A DNA stretch of 60,819 bases from an uncultured Flavobacterium sp. (GTDB lineage Bacteria; Bacteroidota; Bacteroidia; Flavobacteriales; Flavobacteriaceae): the NCBI RefSeq assembly GCF_943913405.1, contig NZ_CALTYA010000023.1:1-60819 (forward strand). Direction: 5' to 3'. The position numbers and the translations under genes are program-made. The stretch's first letter is position 1. Each line of letters begins with the position of its first letter. Below are positions 43,976 through 52,001 of this stretch, piece after piece. The notes under the pieces were generated by a model, which was given only the letters and a program-made list of their open reading frames with translations, was not told where the DNA came from and ran no database searches.

Positions 43976-44034
43976 AAAAATCTTTTGCTAAAAGTAAGCT
44001 TACGCTGCTAAATATGCCAATTCTTAAGTTATTT

Positions 44035-44397
44035 TTAGTGACCGTGGGCGGCGATACTAACTTCTTTCCACTCTTCAATTTCTTTAAGACGATTAGAATA
44101 TACGTCCTGAATAGCATGATAGGCAATTTTTCCTAATAGCAAACGCTGTGGCGGATTTTGACTATCTACAACCTTCAAAATAGCTTCTACAGTAGCTTCA
44201 GGTTTACCCAAGGCATCACTATTTTCGCCAGATTTAGCAAAAGCTTCACGAACAGAATTGTAATCTTCCACCAAATCATCTAATGCAGAAAGATTCCTTG
44301 CGGTAGCGGCCACTTTATCACCGTGTTTTAAAAAGGCTTCTGACCATAATTTACCAAATCCTCTTGAAGCTTCTGTAATAAAAATTGTTCTTGACAT
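44035..44397 (-). pseudogene. Short-chain dehydrogenase remnant with internal deletion
   Basis: The 120-residue product matches only the two ends of an SDR. Residues 1-45 are the Rossmann start (SRTIFITEASRGFGKLWSEAF), in which the first Gly of T-G-x-x-x-G-x-G is replaced by Glu. From about residue 48, VREAFAKSGENSDALGKPEATVEAIL is the C-terminal region of such proteins. The roughly 150 residues between, including N-N-A-G and the catalytic Tyr-x-x-x-Lys, are missing, in frame. It cannot be an active SDR. A -7 box TAACTTTG on the minus strand (44447-44440) suggests it may still be transcribed. Confidence 0.72.
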
Positions 44398-44534
44398 TTT
44401 TTTAGTTTAAGTATTATTAATTCTTTCAAATTGATAGTACAAAGTTATTTGCGATACAACAGATCGACTAACTCATATCAGCTGAAGAATAGCACAGAAA
44501 TACGAAAAACTCATATAAAATATAAACGTGTTTA

Positions 44535-44556
44535 ATAAATTCACGAAATATCGTAA
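44535..44556. promoter_or_regulatory. Near-palindromic 22-bp element, copy 1
   Basis: The core TCACGAAATATCGTAA (44541-44556) differs at two positions from the perfect palindrome at 47151-47166, and the six bases before it (ataaat) are also shared, so 20 of 22 positions match. It lies about 69 bp upstream of a sigma54-like sequence at 44625. It is a candidate upstream activator site, or an operator for another regulator. Confidence 0.6.
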
Positions 44557-44624
44557 ATTAATATTTCTACCAAAAACATTTAATTTATTAAAAATCAACA
44601 CATTAAATTAAAAGGTATATTCTT

Positions 44625-44640
44625 TGGCTTATGCTTTACA
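44625..44640 (+). promoter_or_regulatory. Sigma54-like promoter TGGCTTATGCTTTACA (weak)
   Basis: GG at 44626-44627 is at the -24 position, and TTACA at 44636-44640 is at the -12 position where TTGCA is expected, so the invariant G of -12 is A. The start codon is 30 bp downstream. Taken alone it is weak; the matching upstream element at 44535 raises interest. Confidence 0.35.
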
Positions 44641-44669
44641 CCAAATTATTAATTTAAAAATGTAAAAAC

Positions 44670-45662
44670 ATGAGCACAACATTTACTCAAGAAGACAAAA
44701 TTTCTTTTTCAAAAGATCCAGCAATCTCAAAAGAAACAAAAAAATTCCTGACTGCATTAAATTCTGGAGGAGTTCCATTGGAAACTTTATCTCCTGAAGC
44801 AGCGAGAGAAGTTCTAGTAGGCGCACAAAAATCTGTAGAAGTAGATTATTCAGGAATTGATGAATCTGAAAAAACAATTGCGCAAGACGGATTTTCTATC
44901 AAATTAAATATTGTAAGGCCAGAAGGTTCTACTGAAAAACTTCCTGTTTTTATCTTTATCCACGGTGGCGGATGGGTTTTGGGAGATTATCCAACACACA
45001 AAAGAATGGTTCGCGATCTTGTGGTTTTATCAGGAGCGGTTGGCGTTTTTGTAAATTATACGCCTTCGCCAGAAGCGCAATATCCAACAGCTGTCAACGA
45101 AATTTACGCAGCTACAAAATGGGTTGCCGAAAATGGAAAAGAAATCAACGTTGACGGAACAAAATTATCAGTAGTAGGCAACAGCGTTGGCGGAAATATG
45201 ACTGCCGTAACCGCTTTAAAAGCAATTGAAAACAGCGGACCAAAAATTACTTCTCTAGTTATGTTTTGGCCAATTGTTGCTGCCAATTTTGAAACGGCAA
45301 CCTACAAACAATTCGGCGAAGACCGTTTCCTTACCACTTCATTAATGAAATGGATGTATAACAATTACACGGCTGATTTATCCCAAAGAGAAGAAATTTA
45401 TGCATCGCCATTAAACGCTACTTTAGAGCAACTTAAAAATTTTCCTCCAACTTTGATTCAAGTTGCGGAAGCTGATGTACTTCGTGAAGAAGGCGAAGCT
45501 TTTGGAAGAAAATTAGATGAAGCCGGAGTTCAAGTAACAACAGTTCGCTACAACGGAATGATCCATGATTTTGGATTATTGAATCCTTTGGCACACTTGC
45601 CTCAAGTAAAATCTTTGTTTGAATATGCTGCAGCAGATTTGAAGAAAAATCTATTCTCTTAA
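44670..45662 (+). CDS. Alpha/beta hydrolase, hormone-sensitive-lipase-like esterase
   Basis: A 330-residue soluble hydrolase. FIHGGGWVLGDYPTHKRM near residue 98 is the H-G-G-G-W oxyanion block of the HSL family (bacterial family IV). VVGNSVGGNMTAV near 172 has the nucleophile Ser. VAEADVLREEGE near 268 and GMIHDFGLL near 299 give the Asp and His. No signal peptide is seen. It should hydrolyse short-chain esters; the natural substrate is unknown. It is followed 68 bp later by a second, unrelated alpha/beta hydrolase. Confidence 0.88.
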   Translation: MSTTFTQEDKISFSKDPAISKETKKFLTALNSGGVPLETLSPEAAREVLVGAQKSVEVDYSGIDESEKTIAQDGFSIKLNIVRPEGSTEKLPVFIFIHGGGWVLGDYPTHKRMVRDLVVLSGAVGVFVNYTPSPEAQYPTAVNEIYAATKWVAENGKEINVDGTKLSVVGNSVGGNMTAVTALKAIENSGPKITSLVMFWPIVAANFETATYKQFGEDRFLTTSLMKWMYNNYTADLSQREEIYASPLNATLEQLKNFPPTLIQVAEADVLREEGEAFGRKLDEAGVQVTTVRYNGMIHDFGLLNPLAHLPQVKSLFEYAAADLKKNLFS

Positions 45663-45730
45663 ATTATAAATCAAATGGCTTTTTTACAAATAAATCAGTC
45701 AAAAAATCCAACCTTTTAAATTTATATATC

Positions 45731-46666
45731 ATGAAAATTAAATCAAGTACAAGTGCTGTAATTTTGCTTACGACACTGTTTGTTTCTTGCAATACAGAAA
45801 ATAAATCAGCTGAAAAAACTTCAGAAAATACAGAAAAACCGACAGAAGCAAGAGCAGAATATATAGAAGTTGCTCCAAATGTAAAACTTCACGTAACTGA
45901 TCTTGGAGAAGGAAAACCAGTTGTTTTGATCCACGGATATCCGTTGAACGATGCATCTTGGGAATACCAATACCATCCGCTTATCAAAGAAGGTTACCGC
46001 GTTATCGGTATCACTTTAAGAGGTTTCGGACAATCTGACAAACCTTATGGAAAATATGATTATGACCAATTTGCTGACGATATTAAAGTAGTTTTAGACA
46101 AATTAGATATCAAAGACGCAACTTTGGGCGGCCATTCTATGGGAGGCGCGATTGCCTTGCATTATGTAGCAAAATATGACAGCGCGCACGTGAGCAAATT
46201 GGCTTTATTTTCTGCTGCAGCGCCTTGCCATACTAAAAAAGAAGATTATCCTTATCCGCTTTTTACCAAGGAAGATATCAATAAATGGATTGAATTAAAC
46301 AATAATGACAGGCCGGCCTTGTTGGGTGCCGTGGGTGAAAGATTTGTTTTTTCTCCCACTTCAATTTCTCCAGGAATCGGTGCTTGGCTTGGCGGTATTG
46401 AAATGCAGTCTTCTCCTTATGCGATGGAACAGGCCTTGATTGCCTTGAGAGATGAAGATTTGCGCGGCGACCTTCCAAAAATTAAAATTCCGACTTTGAT
46501 TTTGCATGCAAAAGAAGACAAGATCGTAGCTTTTGCTTTGGCAGAACAAATGAACAAAGCCATTGCCGGATCTCAATTGGTTCCTTTTGACAAAAGCGGA
46601 CACGCTTCTTTTATCGAAGAAAAAGACAAATTCAATGCCGAATTTATCAAATTCTTGAAACAATAA
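45731..46666 (+). CDS. Alpha/beta hydrolase lipoprotein, haloperoxidase-like
   Basis: A 311-residue lipoprotein (LLTTLFVSCNTEN). VVLIHGYPLNDASWEYQ near 70 is the oxyanion block. LGGHSMGGAIALHYVAKYD near 136 has the nucleophile Ser, and the C-terminal LILHAKEDKIV and KSGHASFIEE supply Asp and His. The arrangement is that of non-haem haloperoxidase/perhydrolase-type hydrolases, which are usually cytoplasmic. The lipoprotein signal is therefore notable. The linker after the Cys is charged and low-complexity. Confidence 0.88.
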   Translation: MKIKSSTSAVILLTTLFVSCNTENKSAEKTSENTEKPTEARAEYIEVAPNVKLHVTDLGEGKPVVLIHGYPLNDASWEYQYHPLIKEGYRVIGITLRGFGQSDKPYGKYDYDQFADDIKVVLDKLDIKDATLGGHSMGGAIALHYVAKYDSAHVSKLALFSAAAPCHTKKEDYPYPLFTKEDINKWIELNNNDRPALLGAVGERFVFSPTSISPGIGAWLGGIEMQSSPYAMEQALIALRDEDLRGDLPKIKIPTLILHAKEDKIVAFALAEQMNKAIAGSQLVPFDKSGHASFIEEKDKFNAEFIKFLKQ

Positions 46667-46675
46667 ATTATTCAC

Positions 46676-46713
46676 AACTGCCTATGGCAAAATGTTATAG
46701 GCAGTTTATTTTT
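46676..46713 (+). terminator. Terminator after the second hydrolase gene
   Basis: AACTGCCTAT (46676-46685) pairs with ATAGGCAGTT (46697-46706), followed by a T-run. It lies 10 bp after the stop codon at 46666. Confidence 0.88.
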
Positions 46714-46720
46714 TAAAATT

Positions 46721-47032
46721 ATGGACACACAACCTGCTTTTGATACCGTAACCGAAGCTTTGCAATGGCTCAACCAACAAGGATTTTCTGAAAATTTTAA
46801 TCTTGATGAAAATTGCATTCGATACAACAATAACAAATTAGCAATGTCGCCTGAAGAATTTAAAATCGAATATGTATTTCGTTTTGAAGGAGATACCGAT
46901 CCTGGTGATGAAGATATTGTGTACGGAATTATTTCTGATACTTACAATATAAAAGGTGTTTTGACAAGTGCTTTCGGAATTTATGCAGATGCGATTTCTG
47001 CAGAAATGATCCAGAAACTTTCAATTCACTGA
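46721..47032 (+). CDS. Small conserved protein (often mislabelled PRPP synthetase)
   Basis: A 103-residue acidic soluble protein. FDTVTEALQWLNQQGFSENFNLDENCIRYNN and EYVFRFEGDTDPGDEDIVYGI match a small Bacteroidota family often annotated as phosphoribosylpyrophosphate synthetase. It has no PRPP-synthetase motif and is far too short for that function. The true role is unknown. It starts just after the terminator at 46676 and is followed by the 234-bp regulatory region before 47267. Confidence 0.72.
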   Translation: MDTQPAFDTVTEALQWLNQQGFSENFNLDENCIRYNNNKLAMSPEEFKIEYVFRFEGDTDPGDEDIVYGIISDTYNIKGVLTSAFGIYADAISAEMIQKLSIH

Positions 47033-47144
47033 CAAAAATTACAGCCGAAAATTTTTCTTGTTCCAGTTCAATGTACACGAATTTTTAGTGAGCTAGGTTT
47101 GTAAAAAAATAAACGTAGTACTACAAATTAACATAATGGCATTC

Positions 47145-47166
47145 ATAAATTTACGATATATCGTAA
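47145..47166. promoter_or_regulatory. Palindromic 22-bp element, copy 2 (TTACGATATATCGTAA)
   Basis: TTACGATATATCGTAA (47151-47166) is a perfect 16-bp palindrome. With its left flank it matches 44535-44556 at 20 of 22 positions. It lies 54 bp upstream of the -24 GG of the sigma54-like promoter at 47220. That distance and symmetry suit an upstream activating site for an NtrC-type activator; a repressor operator is the alternative. Confidence 0.68.
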
Positions 47167-47219
47167 TCAAGATTTGCTATTAAAAACACAAATAACAACA
47201 TACCAATGAATTACAAATA

Positions 47220-47235
47220 TGGCACTTCATTGGCA
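47220..47235 (+). promoter_or_regulatory. Sigma54-like promoter TGGCACTTCATTGGCA
   Basis: TGGCAC matches the -24 element exactly. GC (47233-47234) follows GG (47221-47222) after 10 nt as required, and the -12 element reads TGGCA in place of TTGCA (one mismatch). A start site near 47246 would leave a 20-nt leader to the ATG at 47267. An inverted repeat CCAATGAA (47203-47210) / TTCATTGG (47226-47233) overlaps it. Confidence 0.6.
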
Positions 47236-47266
47236 TACTAATCAATAATTCTAAAACTTAATTTTT

Positions 47267-47899
47267 ATGAAACCATCAGTAAAGTTATTATCACCAGAAA
47301 ATCACGCTTTAGTCCTAATCGATTTTGAAGGACAAATGGCTTTCGCAACAAGCAGCATTGCCTTGAGCGAATTGCGCAACAATGTGGCTATCATTTGTGG
47401 CGCTTCAAAAATCTTTAACGTTCCTACAATTGTTACGACTGTTGCGGAAGAAAGCTTTTCAGGGCCTGTTTTTCCTGAAATCGAAGAATTCTATCCAATG
47501 GCAACATCTGGGTATATTGATCGAACGTCAATGAACACTTGGGAAGACGAAGCCGCTTACAAAGCAATCACTGGAACCAAAAAACAAAAATTAGTTCTTG
47601 CCGGATTATGGACAGGAGTTTGCATCGTCGGACCAGCATTATCAGCACTTGACGAAAACTATGACGTTTATGTAATCACTGATGCTTGTGGCGATGTCAG
47701 CAACGAAGCTCACGAAAGAGCGATTCAGAGAATGGTTCATGCTGGCGTAAAACCGATTACTTCTATCCAGTATTTATTGGAACTTCAAAGAGATTGGGCA
47801 CGTCAAGAAACGTATGTTCCTGTGACGAATTTGATGAAAAAATATGGTGGTTCTTATGGCTTAGGAATTCACTACGCACACAATATGTTGAAACACTAA
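47267..47899 (+). CDS. Isochorismatase-family hydrolase (YcaC-like)
   Basis: A 210-residue cysteine hydrolase. ALVLIDFEGQMAF carries the catalytic Asp (about residue 19) and LAGLWTGVCIVGPALSAL the catalytic Cys (about 118). DRTSMNTWEDEAAYKAI lies between them, as in YcaC. CGDVSNEAHERAIQRMVHAGVKPITSIQYLLELQRDWAR is a typical YcaC-like tail. It probably hydrolyses an amide or related bond; the substrate is unknown. It is the first gene of the 13-gene run and has the sigma54-like promoter. Confidence 0.88.
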   Translation: MKPSVKLLSPENHALVLIDFEGQMAFATSSIALSELRNNVAIICGASKIFNVPTIVTTVAEESFSGPVFPEIEEFYPMATSGYIDRTSMNTWEDEAAYKAITGTKKQKLVLAGLWTGVCIVGPALSALDENYDVYVITDACGDVSNEAHERAIQRMVHAGVKPITSIQYLLELQRDWARQETYVPVTNLMKKYGGSYGLGIHYAHNMLKH

Positions 47900-47927
47900 A
47901 TCAATTCTTAACCTCTACTACTTCATT

Positions 47928-49325
47928 ATGTTGGAATCATCAAAATCCATATTGTTTAAAATCAAGACTTTACTGACCGTAATTATTTGTCTTTTTTTCT
48001 TCGGAAATGCTTCAGCCCAAAGTTTTAAGCTGTTGCGTTATGACGAAAATTATGAATTTTTAAAAGATTCATCCAGAAACTTTTATGAAAACGTAAAATT
48101 TCTTCCGTTGAATAATAAAAAAGATATTTATGTATCATTTGGTGGCGAAGCACGCTATGAATATGTTGATTTCAACAATGAAGATTGGGGAAGGTTGAAT
48201 ATTGGTCACAACAATTTTCTGCTACAGCGATATGATGTCCATGCTGATGTTCACTTCGGAAAAAATTTCAGGGTATTTGCCCAGCTCCGAAGCGCTTTGC
48301 AAGATGGAAGAACCAACGGCCCACGAGGAATCGACGAAGATCAATTAAACCTCCAGAATTTATTTATAGATATTAATTTATGGAAAAAATCTGACAAGCA
48401 ATTGATTTTCAGAGGAGGAAAACAAGAACTGGATTACGGTTCAGGAAGATTGATTTCTGTTCGTGAAGGTCCGAATGCTCGCCTTTATTTTACAGGAGCA
48501 AAAGTGATGTACACTTCTGCCCGATTTTCAATTGATGCTTTTGCAATGATGGCAGATACCATAAATACTGGTATTTTCGATAATAAAAGTTCTGAGCAAA
48601 TAAATCTTTACGGCGCTTATTCCAAAATAATTTTTCCAAAAGCAGGAAATCTTGATTTGTATTACATCGGAATCAGAAGAGATGAAAGTGCTTTTGAAGA
48701 AGGAATTGCAAAAGAAAGACGCCACACAATCGGAACAAGATTTTGGAAATATGGAGGCGGTTTTATTTATAATCTAGAAGCCGCTTACCAATTTGGAAGC
48801 TTCGGAAACGGCAACATAAATGCCTGGACAGGTTCGATTGATTTGGGATATTCCTTTGAAAATATAAAATTCAAGCCGACAATTAATCTTAGAAATGATT
48901 ATATCTCAGGAGACAAAAAAAGTGGCGATGGAAACCTGCAGACTTTCAATCCGTTGTATCCAAAAGGCGGTTATTTCGGATTCAGCCCGCAAGTTGGTCC
49001 GGTAAATCTTATCGACATTCATCCTTACGCGACGATGGATTTATTATCCAATTTAAAGATGCAAATCGATGTGGTTTTCAACTGGAGATATTCGCTGGAA
49101 GACGGCGTTTACCGACCAAGTGGCACTTTCAATCTTTCCGGAAGCGATTCAAATGAAAGATATATCGGAACGGCTTATCTAGCAAATTTTACCTATAGTT
49201 TTAGCAAACATATTTCTGTCGTAAGCGGGATCCAATATTTCAAAACTGGCGCTTTCATCAACGATATCATACCCAATTCAAAAGACGGCGTGTTTTTCAA
49301 CGCCCGACTCGGATTCAAATTTTAA
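47928..49325 (+). CDS. Alginate-export (AlgE-like) family outer-membrane porin
   Basis: A 465-residue outer-membrane beta-barrel with a signal peptide (GNASAQ). GGEARYEYVDFNNEDWG, LLQRYDVHADVHFGKNFRVFAQLRSAL, LFIDINLW and GGKQELDYGSGRLISVREGPNARL are typical of the Alginate_exp family. The C-terminal strand ends in Phe (ARLGFKF). In operons without alginate genes such barrels probably act as specific diffusion channels. It lies 28 bp after the isochorismatase gene. Confidence 0.85.
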   Translation: MLESSKSILFKIKTLLTVIICLFFFGNASAQSFKLLRYDENYEFLKDSSRNFYENVKFLPLNNKKDIYVSFGGEARYEYVDFNNEDWGRLNIGHNNFLLQRYDVHADVHFGKNFRVFAQLRSALQDGRTNGPRGIDEDQLNLQNLFIDINLWKKSDKQLIFRGGKQELDYGSGRLISVREGPNARLYFTGAKVMYTSARFSIDAFAMMADTINTGIFDNKSSEQINLYGAYSKIIFPKAGNLDLYYIGIRRDESAFEEGIAKERRHTIGTRFWKYGGGFIYNLEAAYQFGSFGNGNINAWTGSIDLGYSFENIKFKPTINLRNDYISGDKKSGDGNLQTFNPLYPKGGYFGFSPQVGPVNLIDIHPYATMDLLSNLKMQIDVVFNWRYSLEDGVYRPSGTFNLSGSDSNERYIGTAYLANFTYSFSKHISVVSGIQYFKTGAFINDIIPNSKDGVFFNARLGFKF

Positions 49326-49345
49326 TAACTACTAAATCTTATAAA

Positions 49346-50095
49346 ATGAAAAATACAATCTCAAAATATTTTAGAATCTCACAATTATTGCTTTTTGCAT
49401 TTTTGTTTACAGGTTCATTTTCGAACAAAATTACTGCGCAAACTGCAACAGAAACTAAAACAACAGCACTCGGAACCACCACAACTTGGGGAAAAGTCGA
49501 TGGCATTTCCATTGACGGATTAGTTCAAGGACCTTCTGCCGCAGTCGCTGATTTGCAAATTGCCTGCGTTTTTGAATATACCGAAGGTGACATTTTCAAC
49601 CCTCCAGCTCTACCTGCAAATTTAAACGGAATGGTACATTTAGACGATGCTTTAAAAGGAATCATTACCGATTTGAGAAAAAACGGAAAGTTTAAAGGTC
49701 ATGCTTTGGAGACTTTATTAATTACGCCACCAAAAGGAACTTTGGCATCTAAAAAATTATTGCTGATCGGTTTGGGAGATCGAAATAAATTCACTCCAGA
49801 AGTAATGAAAAACGTGGGAAGCGTTGCTATGAGAGAAGCTTTGCGTTTAGATGTTGCCACAGTTTCTTTTGCCAGCGATATTAAAGACGCCGGAATTGAC
49901 TCGCCAACGGCTCTAGTTGCAACCAATGTAGTTTTAGGTTCTTTTGAAGCCTTCCGAACGCAATCCTATTTGGAAGATAAAAAATTATCTGGAAAAACAT
50001 CGCTCAAGAAACTGATTCTTCTTGCCGGACCTGCATTTTACAACGTTGCAGGCGAAGGAATCAAGGAAGCAATTACACAATTAAACGCTAAATAA
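49346..50095 (+). CDS. Secreted stand-alone M17 peptidase N-terminal domain protein
   Basis: A 249-residue protein with a signal peptide (SFSNKITAQ). After a Thr-rich start, VQGPSAAVADLQIACVFEYTEGD, KKLLLIGLGDRNKFTPEVMKNVGSVAMREALRL and a C-terminal KLILLAGPAFYNVAGEGIKEAI correspond to the N-terminal domain of leucyl aminopeptidase (Peptidase_M17_N). The catalytic C-terminal domain with its metal ligands is absent. It is therefore not a peptidase; a ligand-binding, macro-domain-like role in the periplasm is inference. It lies 20 bp after the porin gene and 6 bp before the amidohydrolase gene. Confidence 0.82.
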   Translation: MKNTISKYFRISQLLLFAFLFTGSFSNKITAQTATETKTTALGTTTTWGKVDGISIDGLVQGPSAAVADLQIACVFEYTEGDIFNPPALPANLNGMVHLDDALKGIITDLRKNGKFKGHALETLLITPPKGTLASKKLLLIGLGDRNKFTPEVMKNVGSVAMREALRLDVATVSFASDIKDAGIDSPTALVATNVVLGSFEAFRTQSYLEDKKLSGKTSLKKLILLAGPAFYNVAGEGIKEAITQLNAK

Positions 50096-50101
50096 TTCAC
50101 T

Positions 50102-51991
50102 ATGAAAGCAGATTTAATTTTATACAACGGAAAAATTCATAGTTTCAATAAAGAAACTCCAGATATTACGGCAGTTGCCATCAAAGACGGAAAATTTATT
50201 GCCGTGGGAAACGACAGCCAAATCATGGAATTTGCTTCTGAAACTACAAAAATCATAGACCTTCATAAAAAAAGAGTCGTTCCGGGAATCAACGATTCGC
50301 ACATTCACCTGATTCGAGGTGGACTTAATTACAATTTAGAACTTCGCTGGGATGGCGTACCTTCACTTTCAGATGCGCTTCGAATGTTGCAGGAACAGGT
50401 CGACAGAACACCTTCGCCTCAATGGGTTCGCGTTGTCGGCGGTTGGTCTGAATTTCAATTTGCGGAACGAAGAATGCCGACTTTGGAAGAAATCAATGCG
50501 ATTGCGCCAGAAACTCCGGTTTTTATTTTGCATTTGTATGACAGGGCAATTATGAATCGTGCGGCTTTGAAAGCAGTTGGTTATACAAAAAATACGCCCG
50601 CGCCTCGGGGAGGTCAGATCGAAAGAGATTCAAACGGCGAACCGACGGGATTGATCATTGCCACGCCAAATGCCATGATTTTATATTCTACTTTGGCTAA
50701 AGGTCCGACGCTTTCTTACGATCATCAGATCAATTCTACCAGACATTTTATGAAGGAATTAAATCGATTTGGAATTACAAGTGTAATTGATGCGGGTGGC
50801 GGTTTTCAGAATTTTCCAGATGATTATAAGGTTGTAAATGAACTGAATGAGAAGAAACAATTGACCGTCAGAATCGCTTATAATTTATTTACGCAGAAGC
50901 CGAAAAACGAATTCGAAGATTTCAGCGAATGGATTGATTCTGTAAAATTATACCAAGGCGATGACATGTACCGACATAATGGTGCAGGAGAAATGTTGGT
51001 TTTTTCAGCTGCCGATTTTGAAGATTTCTTACAGCCAAGACCCGATCTTCCTGAAAATATGGAAGCCGAATTAGAAAAAGTTGTCCGCTTATTGGTAGAA
51101 AATCGCTGGCCTTTCCGACTTCACGCTACTTACAACGAAAGCATTTCAAGATTTTTAAATGTCTTTGAAAAAGTAAACCAAGATATTCCGTTTAATGGAT
51201 TACCGTGGATTTTTGACCATGCCGAAACAATCGATGAAAGAAATATCGAACGTGTCAAAAATTTAGGCGGAGGCATTGCCATCCAAAGCAGAATGGCGTA
51301 TCAAGGTGAATATTTTACTGACAGATATGGTTCAAAAGCAGCAGAAAACACACCTCCGATTAAAAAAATGCTCGAAATGGAAGTTCCTGTCGGAGGTGGT
51401 TCCGATGCGACTCGCGTGAGCAGTTACAATCCGTGGGTTTCGATGTATTGGCTGACTGTTGGAAAAACTGTCGGAGGATTGCAATTGTACAATGAAACGA
51501 GATTGTCACGTGAAACGGCTTTAGAATTATACACCAGAGGAAGCGCTTGGTTTTCACAAGAACAGCAGAAAAAAGGCGATATAAAAGTCGGAATGTTTGC
51601 AGATTTGGCCGTTTTAGACAACGATTATTTCAATGTGGAAGACGAAGCAGTAAAAAATATCGAAGCAGAAATGACGGTTGTTGACGGAAAAATTGTGTAT
51701 GCCAAAGGAGATTTCTCTTCGTTCTCACCTCCTACTATTCCGATTTTGCCAGATTGGTCTCCGACAAATATTTACAACGGATATTATCCTGCTGGAAGTC
51801 ATTTGCAAAGCGCCATCGAAAAAAATTCAAAAGCCGATGCAAAACCAAAACTGACTTCGCAGATTCACAGTTGCAGTGGCAGTTGCGATGTGCATGTTCA
51901 CAATCATGACGCCGCGCGATTGAGCAATGTTCCTGTCAATAATTACAATGCTTTTTGGGGCGCGCTTGGCTGTTCTTGCTTTGCATTTTAA
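50102..51991 (+). CDS. Amidohydrolase (YtcJ-like) with Cys/His-rich tail
   Basis: A 629-residue soluble amidohydrolase_3-type protein. PGINDSHIHLIRGG near 60-73 has the H-x-H metal motif. FRLHATYNES and IFDHAETIDERN give further metal-site His residues, and GGGSDATRVSSYNPW the conserved Asp. The last about 50 residues are an unusual extension with the sequence SCSGSCDVHVHNHDAA and a final GCSCFAF. These five Cys and four His may bind a metal. The substrate is unknown; relatives hydrolyse amides or cyclic imides. It lies 6 bp after the M17_N gene. Confidence 0.85.
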   Translation: MKADLILYNGKIHSFNKETPDITAVAIKDGKFIAVGNDSQIMEFASETTKIIDLHKKRVVPGINDSHIHLIRGGLNYNLELRWDGVPSLSDALRMLQEQVDRTPSPQWVRVVGGWSEFQFAERRMPTLEEINAIAPETPVFILHLYDRAIMNRAALKAVGYTKNTPAPRGGQIERDSNGEPTGLIIATPNAMILYSTLAKGPTLSYDHQINSTRHFMKELNRFGITSVIDAGGGFQNFPDDYKVVNELNEKKQLTVRIAYNLFTQKPKNEFEDFSEWIDSVKLYQGDDMYRHNGAGEMLVFSAADFEDFLQPRPDLPENMEAELEKVVRLLVENRWPFRLHATYNESISRFLNVFEKVNQDIPFNGLPWIFDHAETIDERNIERVKNLGGGIAIQSRMAYQGEYFTDRYGSKAAENTPPIKKMLEMEVPVGGGSDATRVSSYNPWVSMYWLTVGKTVGGLQLYNETRLSRETALELYTRGSAWFSQEQQKKGDIKVGMFADLAVLDNDYFNVEDEAVKNIEAEMTVVDGKIVYAKGDFSSFSPPTIPILPDWSPTNIYNGYYPAGSHLQSAIEKNSKADAKPKLTSQIHSCSGSCDVHVHNHDAARLSNVPVNNYNAFWGALGCSCFAF

Positions 51992-52001
51992 AACTTAAAT
52001 T

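Noticed and set aside
43983..44021. Sigma54-like TTGGCA...GCA sequence upstream of the AraC gene (minus strand)
   Set aside because: GG and GC are 8 nt apart instead of 10, which sigma54 does not tolerate.
46721..47032. PRPP synthetase call for the 103-residue protein
   Set aside because: Database-style label for this family, but the protein lacks the PRPP loop and is far too short.
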